A stretch of DNA of 64,000 nt, from positions 155,977-219,976 of the forward strand of contig JAUNHC010000002.1 in the NCBI GenBank assembly GCA_030524175.1, written 5' to 3'. The position numbers and the translations under genes were made by a program. The notes under the pieces were generated by a model that saw only the letters and a list, made by a program, of their open reading frames with translations, was not told the DNA's origin and made no database searches. This document shows positions 45,773 through 55,385 of this stretch, piece after piece; position 1 is the stretch's first letter; the number at the start of each line of letters is the position of its first letter. Origin of the DNA: Eubacteriales bacterium. Its GTDB lineage: Bacteria; Bacillota; Clostridia; Lachnospirales; Lachnospiraceae.

Positions 45773-46371
45773 AGTATAATAAACTCCTTTCGTGGAAATT
45801 ACTGAGGCGGGGGCATGGTAAAGAGTACAAAAAATATGTGTAATGAAATCAGTAGGCATTCATATCCATAGTCTTTCCGGTACAGAGGAAAATTATAATA
45901 CTCTGCACCGGAGAGCTTTATTTATCTATTGAAAAGCACAAAAAGAACTATATGTTGAGTCTTACAAGCTGTCACACTTTTTATGTTAAAAATTTACCAT
46001 TTTGGAACAAGACAAGCTTTCAAGAAGACTTGCATTGTTTCTATTTTAGTTCTGTCAATTTTAATTTTATTGTGTTTCAATTATATAGTAGTCTATGGGC
46101 CTACGTAAGTATACAGGGGTTGATGTGCGCTTTTTTTGTGCGTTACTGCCTCCGCGGTCCGGATAATAAGCGCATGAACAAAAGGGATTTGTAGCTGCAC
46201 CAGAAGCTTTTTCTTCTGTACTTCGGTCAGGCGTCTTTCCGACAATGTGGAGAAAATTTTCATCTTAATATGTGGGAAATGTTTAAATAGTCGGATGAAT
46301 ATTAGCCCGGATAAATTTAGCCGGCACCCCTGACAAACAGTTGTGCACTATTAGTAAAGATATGTTATTTG
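45773..46371. other. Gap without recognisable gene
   Basis: About 600 bases, AT-rich, between the NuoE-like gene and a BclA-like gene. It has only a weak 80-residue frame (45952-46194) with no ribosome site or family resemblance. No terminator, tRNA or riboswitch was recognised. Confidence 0.5.
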
Positions 46372-46836
46372 TCAGCAAATGGTATTTCTTATTTTGTGAA
46401 GCATAGTAACGGATATTATGCCGGATATGTCGATGCTTCGAACTGTATCCGGATAAGTTAAATAAAAAGAGAGCACAGTGTTGTCTCCGGATACAGGGAC
46501 AGTGAAGCTTCCGGACGCAGATGTGTTAGGTGACCCGGCTCCGGAGGGTGCTAAAAATGAATATAAAAGCCTGGGAATACTATCTATTTTCGGTGTGACC
46601 TGCATATAGCTGTTTACTCCCGGGGTTGCCAGAAAGATAAAATCTATAAGATATAAATAGCCTGGGGACAGGATTATTTTACTATCTGACAGGACAATCT
46701 CATTTCCTTCCTGAGACAAAACAAACATTGGTATATCTGTATTTGACGGCGGGTTAGATTGCACTCCGAATTGCCCGTAAGAATACTCCCTGCATGGTTT
46801 GACAGGGCTGCATCCACAATTATGAGAAGGATTCAT
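46372..46836 (-). CDS. Small surface/spore-type protein, BclA C-domain-like
   Basis: A 154-residue protein with a Cys-rich start (CGCSPVKPC) and no signal peptide. The rest is rich in small and hydrophobic residues in short strands (NEIVLSDSKIILSPGYLYLIDF, TVPVSGDNTVLSFYLTY). This resembles the jelly-roll C-terminal domain of BclA-like exosporium and collagen-like proteins. The collagen repeat itself is missing. ATG 46836 follows AAAGGAA. A spore or cell-surface role is possible but not shown; it stands alone. Confidence 0.55.
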   Translation of the reverse strand: MNPSHNCGCSPVKPCREYSYGQFGVQSNPPSNTDIPMFVLSQEGNEIVLSDSKIILSPGYLYLIDFIFLATPGVNSYMQVTPKIDSIPRLLYSFLAPSGAGSPNTSASGSFTVPVSGDNTVLSFYLTYPDTVRSIDISGIISVTMLHKIRNTIC

Positions 46837-47010
46837 ATTGGTAAATTCCTTTTTTATATAGTCTATGGAGTGCGATGAAAAATGCGACTCATATGATCAT
46901 GAAGTCATGTCGAAACTATGATGAACAGGAAAATCAAAAGGCTTTTCAGCAGCCAAATCTTACTTAGATTTGGAAAGGTTAAAAAAATTATATTTTTTTG
47001 AAAAAAACAG

Positions 47011-47039
47011 TTGAATTTTCTTCTGTGAATTGGTATAAT
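47011..47039 (+). promoter_or_regulatory. Promoter of tRNA-Pro
   Basis: TTGAAT (47011-47016), a 17-base spacer and TATAAT (47034-47039), ending 11 bases before the tRNA. Confidence 0.8.
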
Positions 47040-47050
47040 ACTATTCGTTA

Positions 47051-47124
47051 CGGGGTATGGCGTAGCTTGGTAGCGCGCACGGCTGGGGGCCGTGAGGTCG
47101 CAGGTTCAAATCCTGTTGCCCCGA
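47051..47124 (+). tRNA. tRNA-Pro (anticodon GGG)
   Basis: A 74-base cloverleaf. The acceptor CGGGGTA pairs with TGCCCCG plus discriminator A. The D arm is GCG/CGC, the anticodon stem CACGG/CCGTG with loop CTGGGGG (anticodon GGG), and the T arm GCAGG-TTCAAAT-CCTGT. The C1-G72 pair and A73 are the usual proline identity elements. CCA is not encoded. It has its own promoter. Confidence 0.95.
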
Positions 47125-47252
47125 TGAAATGCAGTAAATATAAGGGTTTCCGGTGCTTTTGTGGGTGCGGAGACTCTTATTTTTTTGAATGCCTTTTTTG
47201 TTAAAATCACTTGGCAATCGGTATTGCTCCACAGAGTCATTCATATTTATTA

Positions 47253-47900
47253 CTATTTAATATATTTTGTTCGGTTGGCTTTCGTATTTTTTCGCCACAC
47301 CAAAGAGGATTTTTTTTGAGTACCTACGAGTTTTTTTAGTTCACTGTTAAATTTGGCTTTTGAAACATTTTTGGAGTTAACGCTTCTAACTACACAATAG
47401 GTAGTGGTAAGCTTTCCATTCCGATCCACATCTACTTCTTCTTTGTAGGTTCTTAACTTTGTAATACCTTTATAGTTTGTAAGTTTATAATAGGTAGACA
47501 CAGTTACGCCCATTTGAAAATGGTTATCTGTGTAAATTCCTTTCTTTTTGTAATAAGAAAATTTTCTGTAATCCATAAAGAGGTTATTAACAAATCTAAG
47601 CTTACCATTTTTATATGTGTATAAAAGGGCAGAACCTTCTGCATGGCTTACAGCAGTATTGTTTGATATAAATAATTCCGGCACAGAATCATTGTCAACA
47701 TAAGCTAGCGAGAATTCACAGTCCTTTAAAGGAACTTTTCTGCTTCCGTCACCCCACTTTATTGTCTTTTGGGATAACAGTTTCTTGTACGCCTTCAGTG
47801 CATTTGATTTAGGCGTAGCTGCCTGTGCTGTCGTAGACACTAATAATACCATTGCAAAAACAGTGATACAAATCCATAAATGCTTCATTTTATTTCCCAC
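47253..47900 (-). CDS. Secreted protein of unknown function
   Basis: A 215-residue basic protein with a signal peptide (MKHLWICITVFAMVLLVSTT, cut near AQA-AT). The mature part has a YVDNDSVPELFI segment like those in secreted beta-rich clostridial proteins, and many Lys and Tyr. GTG 47900 is chosen because it lies seven bases after GGAGGG; ATG 47888 is a less well spaced alternative. A consensus promoter is found upstream on the same strand. The gene is clearly AT-richer than the biosynthetic genes around it, which may mean later acquisition. Function not recognised. Confidence 0.75.
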   Translation of the reverse strand: MGNKMKHLWICITVFAMVLLVSTTAQAATPKSNALKAYKKLLSQKTIKWGDGSRKVPLKDCEFSLAYVDNDSVPELFISNNTAVSHAEGSALLYTYKNGKLRFVNNLFMDYRKFSYYKKKGIYTDNHFQMGVTVSTYYKLTNYKGITKLRTYKEEVDVDRNGKLTTTYCVVRSVNSKNVSKAKFNSELKKLVGTQKKSSLVWRKNTKANRTKYIK

Positions 47901-47936
47901 TTCATATCCCTCCCTTGACTATAATTTACATTTTTA

Positions 47937-47965
47937 ATTATAGGTTATTATTCAGAGAGAGTCAA
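47937..47965 (-). promoter_or_regulatory. Promoter of the 47253-47900 gene
   Basis: On the minus strand, TTGACT (47965-47960), a 17-base spacer and TATAAT (47942-47937). Confidence 0.75.
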
Positions 47966-48122
47966 TGAAGAAGAGGAATCTATATGTTCTTATTCAATCT
48001 CTACATTTAACTCTTTCCATCCTTGGGGATAATCGTAAAGAGACCACACCCCCATCTTTTATACATTTATAATGTTTGTTCTTACACTGGATCAAATGCC
48101 AGCTGAACCGATAAAAATCTCA

Positions 48123-48151
48123 TTGACAAACCCCAAAAAACATGTTAACCT
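48123..48151 (+). promoter_or_regulatory. Promoter of the leuA T-box leader
   Basis: TTGACA (48123-48128), a 17-base spacer and a weak -10 box TAACCT (48146-48151), just before the T-box. Confidence 0.5.
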
Positions 48152-48179
48152 AATTATCAGTTAAAGCATATGAAAAATG

Positions 48180-48467
48180 CTGTGATGAGGAATAGTACAT
48201 AAGGACTGAAGCACAGAGAGCTGCTGGGTGGTGAGAAGCAGCGGTAAGAAATTGTGGAACTCGCCTCGGAGCATCTGCCCCAAATCTTTTACGGAAGAGA
48301 GTAGGCGCAGACGGCGTCCACCGTTACCTGGAGAGGATATAAGGATGTCTTTGATGTTCCGTATCCCGTGAGTGTATGAATCCGTTCATAAATGAGAGTG
48401 GTACCGCGTAGGACAGTAATAGTCTTTCGTCTCTTGCAAGTAATTGCAGAGTCGGGAGATTTTTTTG
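48180..48467 (+). ncRNA. T-box riboswitch (leucine) with terminator
   Basis: A tRNA-sensing leader. Stem I has the AGAGAGCTGCTGGGTGGTG distal segment (48215-48233). A likely specifier codon CTC (Leu) is at 48260-48262, inside GTGGAACTCGCC. The T-box GAGAGTGGTACCGCG lies near 48397. A terminator made of the TTGCAA/TTGCA and TCTC/GGGAGA pairings ends in a T-run at 48461-48467. Uncharged tRNA-Leu should favour the antiterminator and turn on leuA. Confidence 0.93.
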
Positions 48468-48521
48468 TGTATAAGAAAAACCAACAGTAACCAAAAATGA
48501 ATTGATTGGAGGAAATAAGTT

Positions 48522-50177
48522 ATGATGAATGCAAGCAAGTACAAGAGACAGTATTACATGCCCCCTGCAAAATGTATGAAATGGGCTGAGAAAGAGTATG
48601 TGGACAAAGCTCCCATATGGTGTTCCGTAGACCTTCGTGACGGTAATCAGGCACTTGTGATCCCTATGAGCCTGGAACAGAAAATTGAATTTTTTAAGCT
48701 GTTGGTAGAAATCGGATTCAAAGAAATAGAGGTTGGTTTTCCGGCAGCATCAGAGACAGAGTATACCTTCTTACGTACCCTGATCGAGCAGAAGCTTATC
48801 CCTGAGGATGTGACCATACAGGTGCTCACCCAGTCAAGAGAGCATATCATCCGTAAGACCTTTGAGGCTGTAAAGGGTGCGCCGAAAGCTATTATACATG
48901 TTTACAATTCCACCTCAGTGGCTCAGCGGGAGCAGGTGTTTAAGAAATCTAAAGAGGAGATTCTCCAGATCGCTGTGGATGGAGCTTCTCTTTTAAAAGA
49001 ACTGGCAGATGAGACGGACGGGAATTTCCAGTTTGAATACAGTCCTGAGAGTTTTACCGGTACAGAACCGGAGTATGCTTTGGAAGTATGCAATGCAGTG
49101 CTGGATGTTTGGAAACCCACACCGGATAATAAATGTATCATCAACCTTCCTGTGACAGTGCAGCTTTCCATGCCTCACGTTTATGCAAGCCAGATTGAGT
49201 ATATGTGTGAGAATATGAAGTACCGTGAGAATGTAATTGTATCTCTTCATCCTCATAATGACAGGGGATGCGGTGTGGCGGATTCTGAGATGGGACTGCT
49301 GGCCGGTGCAGACAGAATTGAGGGTACCTTGTTTGGAAACGGAGAGCGTACAGGAAATGTGGATATTGTCACATTGGGAATGAATATGTATTCTCAGGGA
49401 GTGGATCCGAAGCTTGATTTTACAGATATGCCTCATATCTGCGAGGTGTATGAGGAATGTACGGGAATGAATGTGGATGCGAGAAGTCCGTACAGTGGCG
49501 CCCTTGTGTTTGCTGCATTTTCCGGTTCACATCAGGATGCTATTGCAAAGGGAATGCACTGGAGAGACGAGAAGGATCCCAGCCGCTGGACAGTGCCTTA
49601 TCTGCCTATCGACCCTACAGATGTGGGCAGAAATTACGACGCAGATGTTATCCGTATCAACAGTCAGTCCGGCAAGGGCGGCGTAGGATATATCCTGGAG
49701 ACAAAATACGGTCTCAACCTTCCTGCAAGAATGCGGGAAGCAATGGGGTATGCAGCCAAAGCTGTTTCCGACCACAAGCACAAAGAGCTGCTTCCGGATG
49801 AGATTTTTGATATCTTTAAGAAGACCTTTGAAAATGTTACAGAGCCTTACAGCATCAATGAGGTACATTTCCAGCAGACGAACGAAGGAATTACTGCCCA
49901 GGTGACCTCCACATACAAGGGTGTGACAGTAACGACTGAGGCGGCAGGAAACGGACGTCTGAATGCTGTCAGCAAGGCCTTGAAGAAAGCTTATGGCCTT
50001 AAATTTGATCTTGTTACCTATCAGGAACATGCATTAGAACAGAGTTCCAGTTCCAAGGCTATCGCCTACGTGGGCATCCGTAAGCCTGACGGCGGCCTGG
50101 CATGGGGCGCAGGGGTTGATCCTGATATTATCCGCGCAAGTATTGATGCACTGGTGACTGCCATCAATAACAGATAG
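48522..50177 (+). CDS. leuA: 2-isopropylmalate synthase (LeuA type 2)
   Basis: A 551-residue enzyme that condenses 2-oxoisovalerate with acetyl-CoA, the first committed step to leucine. The HMG-like TIM barrel has SVDLRDGNQAL near the start, SLHPHNDRGCGVADSE and GNGERTGNVD. The C-terminal leucine-sensing domain covers about residues 430-550. The N-terminal YMPPAKCMKWAEKEYVDKAPIW marks the long, fungal-like LeuA2 class. ATG 48522 (or 48525) follows GGAGG. The T-box leader gives tRNA-Leu control on top of feedback inhibition. Confidence 0.96.
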   Translation: MMNASKYKRQYYMPPAKCMKWAEKEYVDKAPIWCSVDLRDGNQALVIPMSLEQKIEFFKLLVEIGFKEIEVGFPAASETEYTFLRTLIEQKLIPEDVTIQVLTQSREHIIRKTFEAVKGAPKAIIHVYNSTSVAQREQVFKKSKEEILQIAVDGASLLKELADETDGNFQFEYSPESFTGTEPEYALEVCNAVLDVWKPTPDNKCIINLPVTVQLSMPHVYASQIEYMCENMKYRENVIVSLHPHNDRGCGVADSEMGLLAGADRIEGTLFGNGERTGNVDIVTLGMNMYSQGVDPKLDFTDMPHICEVYEECTGMNVDARSPYSGALVFAAFSGSHQDAIAKGMHWRDEKDPSRWTVPYLPIDPTDVGRNYDADVIRINSQSGKGGVGYILETKYGLNLPARMREAMGYAAKAVSDHKHKELLPDEIFDIFKKTFENVTEPYSINEVHFQQTNEGITAQVTSTYKGVTVTTEAAGNGRLNAVSKALKKAYGLKFDLVTYQEHALEQSSSSKAIAYVGIRKPDGGLAWGAGVDPDIIRASIDALVTAINNR

Positions 50178-50256
50178 TCTGAAATGAATTATGGGAAAGT
50201 TCCGGGAATGCACATTTCCTGTTAATTATTCCGCCGGAGTTTATATCTGCATGAAA

Positions 50257-51132
50257 TTATTTTAACATCCGGAAAAGCTTCTCATATTCTTTCCGAAAGA
50301 TACTTTTTTTCCTGAAAACAAAGTTAAGATTGTGAGTCAAACAAAAACCATCAACTGGAAGTTCAAACAAAGTCTGCCGCAGGAGTTCTCCTTCGGCAGC
50401 TTTTTTATATAGAAAGGTAATGCCGCAGTTTTGTTCCACCAGTTTCTTTATGGCGCCGACACTGCCGTATTCCACCACACGGCTGAAATCCGTGAGTTTC
50501 AGATTGTGCTCAGCCAGGACGGATTCCAGGATGTCCCTTGTGCCGGAGCCTTTTTCCCGGGTGATCAAGGTATATGAGAGCAGATCTTCCAGGCAAAGGG
50601 GGGAAGTGCGGCATGCAAAGTCTCTTCCGCACACACCGATGTATGGTTCACGGCTGTACAGCAGGTAGTCGTAATGTTCTTTAGGAAAATCTCCTTCAAC
50701 TACAGCGAAGTCAATTTCGCCGGAATCAATTTCCCGCAGAAGCTCTGTTGTGTTCTGGGCGGTGATAGTCATATGACAGTCCGGATCATTTTTCAGGAAA
50801 TTCTTTATTTTATCCGGTAGGATATATTCTGCAACCGTGAGGGTTGCACCGAAATGATATTCTTTTACCGGATTTTCCGTGTCTGCCATTTTCCTCCGGA
50901 GGTGCAGTTCATCATCCTTCATGGTAAGTGCAGCACTGTGGAGAAGCTTTCCGGCTTCTGTGAGAAATATTTTTTTGCCCTGAGTGCCGAAGAGTTGTGT
51001 CCCATAGGTTTTTTCCAGATGACGGATGTGCTGGGACACGGCAGGCTGTGTCAGTCCCAGCTTTTTTGCGGCTTTTGTGTAATTTAATTCTTCACAGACG
51101 GTGAGAAAAGTATCCATACGGAAATCCTGCAT
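50257..51132 (-). CDS. LysR-family regulator divergent from YeiH-like gene
   Basis: A 291-residue LysR regulator with helix-turn-helix LNYTKAAKKLGLTQPAVSQHIR and an effector domain from about residue 90. The frame extends to 51189, but ATG 51132 is about 10 bases after GGGAG. It diverges from a YeiH-family membrane gene, the same pairing as yeiE-yeiH in enterobacteria, where YeiE responds to sulfite. Control of the neighbour is therefore likely; the effector is inferred from that analogy only. Confidence 0.9.
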   Translation of the reverse strand: MQDFRMDTFLTVCEELNYTKAAKKLGLTQPAVSQHIRHLEKTYGTQLFGTQGKKIFLTEAGKLLHSAALTMKDDELHLRRKMADTENPVKEYHFGATLTVAEYILPDKIKNFLKNDPDCHMTITAQNTTELLREIDSGEIDFAVVEGDFPKEHYDYLLYSREPYIGVCGRDFACRTSPLCLEDLLSYTLITREKGSGTRDILESVLAEHNLKLTDFSRVVEYGSVGAIKKLVEQNCGITFLYKKAAEGELLRQTLFELPVDGFCLTHNLNFVFRKKSIFRKEYEKLFRMLK

Positions 51133-51304
51133 TTTATGTAATCTCCCTTTCGGTATTTTGGTAAAAATATGACATTGTTTACGGGACATAGCCCGCTATT
51201 AATAGTATAATATATTTTTATGGTAAAATAAATATCTATAATTTTTCTTTATTGTTTTTCTGTGGTAATATAATCCAGAAAAGAAAAAGAAAAGGAGTAC
51301 GATC

Positions 51305-52333
51305 ATGAATTTTTTTGAGAAGACCTGGAAGGGACTGGCAGTCTGTCTGGCCATTGCCGTTCCCAGCTGGTATCTGGGGAAATTGCTGCCTGTTGTGGGC
51401 GGCCCTGTTTTTGCAATTTTAATCGGTATGGGGGTGACATTGCTCCTTAAGGACAAAACCCAGGTTCAGCCGGGAATCACATTTACCTCGAAAAAAATAC
51501 TGCAGTACGCAGTTGTGCTGCTGGGTTTCGGGCTTAATCTTTCCGTAGTTCTGGAAACCGGGAAACAATCTCTTCCTATTATTTTATCTACCATAACAGT
51601 TTCTCTTGTTATCGCCTACATACTTCACCGTGTTATGCATATTCCGGGAAAGATTTCCACACTTGTGGGTGTGGGCTCTTCCATCTGCGGCGGATCTGCC
51701 ATAGCAGCTACAGCCCCGGTCATTGAGGCTGACGATGAAGAGGTTGCACAGGCTATTTCTGTTATCTTTCTGTTCAATATACTGGCAGCCATTCTGTTTC
51801 CCGCTTTTGGGGCACTGATCGGGTTTGATACCCACAGCGGCCAGGCTTTCGGTATCTTTGCAGGGACGGCGGTGAATGATACCTCCTCTGTGACGGCTGC
51901 GGCTTCAACCTGGGATTCTCTATATCATCTGGGTTCTGCTACACTTGATAAGGCAGTTACGGTGAAGCTTACCAGGACCTTAGCCATTATCCCGATCACT
52001 CTTGTGCTGGCCTTTGTGAGGGCGAAGAATGCTAAAGGAGAGGGGAATAAGGTTTCTTTTAAAAAAATTTTTCCCTTCTTCATCCTATATTTTGTAGGAG
52101 CATCGATTATAACGACGGTGGCAGTGAGTCTGGGGGTTCCGGCAGAAATCTTCAGTCCTTTAAAGACGCTGAGTAAGTTTTTTATTGTCATGGCCATGGG
52201 TGCTATTGGTTTGAACACCAATATTGTAAAGCTTGTGAGAACAGGCGGGAAACCTATTTTTATGGGAGCATGCTGCTGGGCAGGAATTACCGGGGTAAGC
52301 CTGACGCTTCAGAGAATCTTAGGAATATGGTAG
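51305..52333 (+). CDS. YeiH-family (UPF0324) membrane protein
   Basis: A 342-residue protein with about ten membrane segments. YeiH-family features include [32 protein letters not shown] near residue 120, and [13 protein letters not shown]. Members are called putative sulfate or sulfite exporters, but direct evidence is thin. ATG 51305 follows AAAGGAG. The divergent LysR gene probably controls it. A terminator follows. Confidence 0.9.
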   Translation: MNFFEKTWKGLAVCLAIAVPSWYLGKLLPVVGGPVFAILIGMGVTLLLKDKTQVQPGITFTSKKILQYAVVLLGFGLNLSVVLETGKQSLPIILSTITVSLVIAYILHRVMHIPGKISTLVGVGSSICGGSAIAATAPVIEADDEEVAQAISVIFLFNILAAILFPAFGALIGFDTHSGQAFGIFAGTAVNDTSSVTAAASTWDSLYHLGSATLDKAVTVKLTRTLAIIPITLVLAFVRAKNAKGEGNKVSFKKIFPFFILYFVGASIITTVAVSLGVPAEIFSPLKTLSKFFIVMAMGAIGLNTNIVKLVRTGGKPIFMGACCWAGITGVSLTLQRILGIW

Positions 52334-52363
52334 ACTTAATTTATTAGAAAAATAACCTGTTGA

Positions 52364-52401
52364 AAAGGCTGGTGCAGCTAAAGACTGTCATCAGCTTTTT
52401 T
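52364..52401 (+). terminator. Terminator after the YeiH-like gene
   Basis: GCTGGTG (52368-52374) pairs with CATCAGC (52389-52395), extended by AAAA/TTTT, with six T at 52396-52401. Confidence 0.75.
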
Positions 52402-52466
52402 ATATACTAGAAAAGCACTCCATTTTGATCTGACCAGAAGGTTATGACTTTCCTAGTATATAAAAA
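52397..52466. repeat. 14-bp inverted repeat pair around 42 bases
   Basis: TTTTTATATACTAG (52397-52410) and its exact reverse complement (52453-52466) bound 42 unremarkable bases. It sits directly before dispersed element copy B. It may be a long terminator on the other strand or the footprint of a small mobile unit. Confidence 0.5.
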
Positions 52467-52591
52467 CCCTCCGGGGGATGCACACAATGTGCAGAGGAAG
52501 GCTGCTTCGCAGCTGCACATTGGCGCACAAAGCGTACAAGTCCCTCATGAGTGAGGGATTCGGGGCGTTGAAGTGGACTTGTCCACTTTGT
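52467..52591 (+). repeat. Dispersed intergenic element, copy B
   Basis: About 125 bases aligned with 33913-34034. Here the inner stems are better: GGCTGC/GCAGCT and CCCTCA/TGAGGG type pairings, then the AAGTGGAC/GTCCACTT inverted repeat. Differences between copies often fall on both sides of a stem. The rest of the gap to 52790 is AT-rich, with no gene recognised. Confidence 0.65.
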
Positions 52592-52790
52592 TTTTCAGAC
52601 ATCATCAAGAAATATTGTTGACAGCGCAGTGAATAATAAAATAGTTCTTATAAATTAAAAATAGTATTATATATTATTCCATTATAACTGAAAGTATGGT
52701 AAAATTAGAGAAAATATAATATGGAATTTAACCTCAGGTTTCACATTCACCGCGAGGGTGGATTGTACGGCAAAGAGAACGGAGTAAACT

Positions 52791-53390
52791 TTGCTGACAT
52801 TGACAGGAAGGGGTGTGAGGAAGATTTATACTACATGTTTATGGCTTGGGTTTATATTTGCGGTGATACATCTGCTGTTTCATTTCTTAGGAGAGATAAC
52901 AGGCGCAGTATTGGAAATTTTTGATTTGGATTTTTTTGATATAGATATCGGGGATTTTGAGATTTGCCTTCTGCCTTTGTCTTTTAACAGTATAGGGGGT
53001 GGGCTGATCATCTTTGGCGGAGCAGGTATTCTTCTGGGGCAGTTCCTGCCGAAGACGCCTACACTGGTGGCGGCGGTTGTCTGTGGGTATATTACGGCTG
53101 TGCTCATTCAATCATTGATCCGGAGATTAAAGAAGTTTTCGGCAGAGTCAAATACCTTTGACACAGACCTGCTGACCGACTGTAAGGCAACAGTCATATC
53201 CCGGATTCCGGCAGAGGGGTTTGGGGTGATATCTGTCAAGGTTCAGGACTATGGAATCCTGCAGTATCCTGCAAAATCCTCAGGGGGTAAAGATATCTAT
53301 GCCGATACGGTGGTCAACATCGACCATTTTATAGACGGAGTGGCATATGTCCATGATGACAAGGAGATATATCTGCAGCTTAAGGAATAG
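52791..53390 (+). CDS. NfeD-like membrane protein
   Basis: A 199-residue protein with an N-terminal membrane helix, a second pair of hydrophobic segments (GGGLIIFGGAGILLGQF, TLVAAVVCGYITAVLI) and a C-terminal OB-like domain (GFGVISVKVQDYG). This fits the YuaF/NfeD partner of flotillins. The start is uncertain; TTG 52791 lies six bases after GGAG. The flotillin gene follows, as in yuaF-yuaG of Bacillus subtilis. Confidence 0.78.
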   Translation: MLTLTGRGVRKIYTTCLWLGFIFAVIHLLFHFLGEITGAVLEIFDLDFFDIDIGDFEICLLPLSFNSIGGGLIIFGGAGILLGQFLPKTPTLVAAVVCGYITAVLIQSLIRRLKKFSAESNTFDTDLLTDCKATVISRIPAEGFGVISVKVQDYGILQYPAKSSGGKDIYADTVVNIDHFIDGVAYVHDDKEIYLQLKE

Positions 53391-53517
53391 CATACGGTTA
53401 CTTTTTTTGAGGATGCAAGTTTGCCCCGGAAGAAGTGACTGAGCCGGCAAAACAGGGATAATTGCCTTCGGCGGCATTTATCATAGAGACTTTAAAGCTT
53501 AAAAGGAGGAAAAGTGT

Positions 53518-55179
53518 ATGCCAAGTAACTTGATTACAATAGCAGTGGTAGTAATCGGTATCATCATTATTCTTGGGGGAGTTTTCAGCATGTGGAAGAA
53601 GGTTCCCAAGGATAAAGCAATGGTGATTTCCGGTATGAGAAAGAAGCCTGTGGTAGTTACCGGAAAAGGTGCTTTAGTGGTGCCTGTTCTTGACAGGGTG
53701 GATTTTATATCCCTGGCTAATATCCAGCTTAATGTTATGACCCAGAATTCCATGTCGTCTCAGGGTGTTCCTATTAATGTGTCGGCAACTGCAGTCATAA
53801 AAGTAAAAAATGACACAGAATCCATACTTTCAGCCATTGAACAGTTCAATGGTAAAAATGAAGCTGAGATCGGAAGGACAATTGAATCCATAGCCACCAA
53901 TGTACTGGAAGGTAAGCTGAGAGAAATCGTGGCCTCCATGACAGTGGAAGAGATATACAAGGACCGTGAAGCTTTTACCTCCAAGGTGCAGGAGGTTGTG
54001 AGCAGTGAGATCGCAACCATGGGTCTTAAGGTTGGTACCTTTACGATCAATGAGATCAGTGATCCTAACGGATACATAGAAGCATTAGGTGTGGCGCAGA
54101 TTGCCGATGTGAAAAAGGCCTCTGAAATTGCCAAGGCGGATGCTCGCCGTGAGCAGGATACTAAGGTGGCAGAAGCAACCAAGCTGGGTGAGAAAGCCAA
54201 GCTGCAGTCCCAGACGGAAATTGCCGAGGCGAATAAGCAGAAATCCGTTCAGGAAGCTGAGTACCGCCGTGAGGAACAGGCTTCCAAGGCAAAAGCAGAC
54301 GCATCCTACGATATCCAGAAGGCCATCACTTCTAAGGAAGTCATTGATGCCACTGCAGATGCAACTCTTCTGGAGCAGGAGCGCCAAAAGGAAATCCAGG
54401 AAGCAAGAATACAGGTAGATATCATTGCAGAGCAGAAAAATATTGAGCTGGCCGAGAAACAGGCACTGCGCAAGAAGGCTGCCCTGCAGGCTGAAGTAGT
54501 AGAACCGGCATTGGCTAACAAGCAAAAGCTGCAGGCAGATGCAGAAGCGGAGAAGTTCCGTCAGATAGCGGAGGCAGAAGCACGGGCTGAGGCCAGCAAG
54601 CGGCAGGCAGAGGCGGATGCACATATTACTGAGATCAGCGCGAAAGCTGAGGCAGAAGCTGTGCGCAAAAAAGCACAGGCCGAGGCAGAAGCCACAAGAG
54701 AAGTGGCTGAGGCAGAGGCTGCCGGTATACGGGCCAAGGGTATAGCGGAGGCCGAGGCCATGGAAAAGAAAGCCGAAGCATACAAGAAATATTCCAGCGC
54801 AGCTATGACAGAGATGCTGATCAAAGTTCTGCCGGGTATTGCAGAATCCTATGCGAAACAGTTTGCACAGATTGGTAAGATCACCATTGTGGGCGGCGAT
54901 GCAAAAAGCGGTGTCAATTCTGTTATGAACAGCGTTCCTGCAGCCATGGCAGGTCTGATAGAATCCATGAAGGAAACAACAGGGATCGATATGACAGACT
55001 TGATGATGGCTGACAGCAAATCGGCCAAGACAGATAAAAACGTAAATGTGTCTTTGGACGAGGATGCTCTTCTTTCTCTGAAGAAGTTTAAAGAGATGGA
55101 AAAAGAAGAGAAAACTGAGTCCGGCTTAAAGGAAAACCAGACGATGAAAGAGAATGTATTTGAGGATGACACCTACTGA
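53518..55179 (+). CDS. Flotillin-like protein (FloT/YuaG type)
   Basis: A 553-residue membrane scaffold. It has one N-terminal membrane segment (LITIAVVVIGIIIILGGVF), an SPFH/band-7 domain to about residue 200, then a long Ala-Glu-rich coiled coil (repeated AEAEA/EAEA units, about 210-430), and a tail with few conserved parts. Flotillins gather proteins in rigid membrane patches. ATG 53518 follows AAAGGAGG. Its partner NfeD gene lies upstream, and the ABC transporter after it may be a client. Confidence 0.92.
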   Translation: MPSNLITIAVVVIGIIIILGGVFSMWKKVPKDKAMVISGMRKKPVVVTGKGALVVPVLDRVDFISLANIQLNVMTQNSMSSQGVPINVSATAVIKVKNDTESILSAIEQFNGKNEAEIGRTIESIATNVLEGKLREIVASMTVEEIYKDREAFTSKVQEVVSSEIATMGLKVGTFTINEISDPNGYIEALGVAQIADVKKASEIAKADARREQDTKVAEATKLGEKAKLQSQTEIAEANKQKSVQEAEYRREEQASKAKADASYDIQKAITSKEVIDATADATLLEQERQKEIQEARIQVDIIAEQKNIELAEKQALRKKAALQAEVVEPALANKQKLQADAEAEKFRQIAEAEARAEASKRQAEADAHITEISAKAEAEAVRKKAQAEAEATREVAEAEAAGIRAKGIAEAEAMEKKAEAYKKYSSAAMTEMLIKVLPGIAESYAKQFAQIGKITIVGGDAKSGVNSVMNSVPAAMAGLIESMKETTGIDMTDLMMADSKSAKTDKNVNVSLDEDALLSLKKFKEMEKEEKTESGLKENQTMKENVFEDDTY

Positions 55180-55262
55180 TATGAGTTTTTTCACAGGTGT
55201 AAGTTTTAACTGTTTTGAGATAAAGACAAATGGGAAACATGGTATCAGGATAAATTAGTCGG

Positions 55263-55304
55263 GGCGCTGCAAAGCAGATGAGTGGTCATCCGCAGAGCAG
55301 CGCC
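55263..55304 (+). other. GC-rich two-stem hairpin before ABC genes
   Basis: GGCGCTGC (55263-55270) pairs exactly with GCAGCGCC (55297-55304), with an inner GATGA/TCATC stem around GTGG. Only a weak T-rich tail follows. It may end the flotillin transcript or sit in the leader of the ABC genes. Confidence 0.55.
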
Positions 55305-55385
55305 TGTTCTGTCATAGCCGCAGATGGTGAACAGGGAAGAATCCCGGAATATTTTTCGGAAATAACAAATAAAAAGGAGCGGGTA

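Noticed and set aside
45952-46194. 80-residue frame in a gap
   Set aside because: No ribosome site, no signal or domain, skewed composition.
47051-47124. tRNA-Pro as an active integration site
   Set aside because: No duplicated tRNA 3' end and no integrase gene seen in the window.
46998-47204. 68-residue frame over the tRNA
   Set aside because: Explained by the tRNA-Pro gene.
52721-52924. 67-residue frame before the NfeD-like gene
   Set aside because: Overlaps the NfeD-like frame, no ribosome site, and its start lies on a TATAAT sequence.
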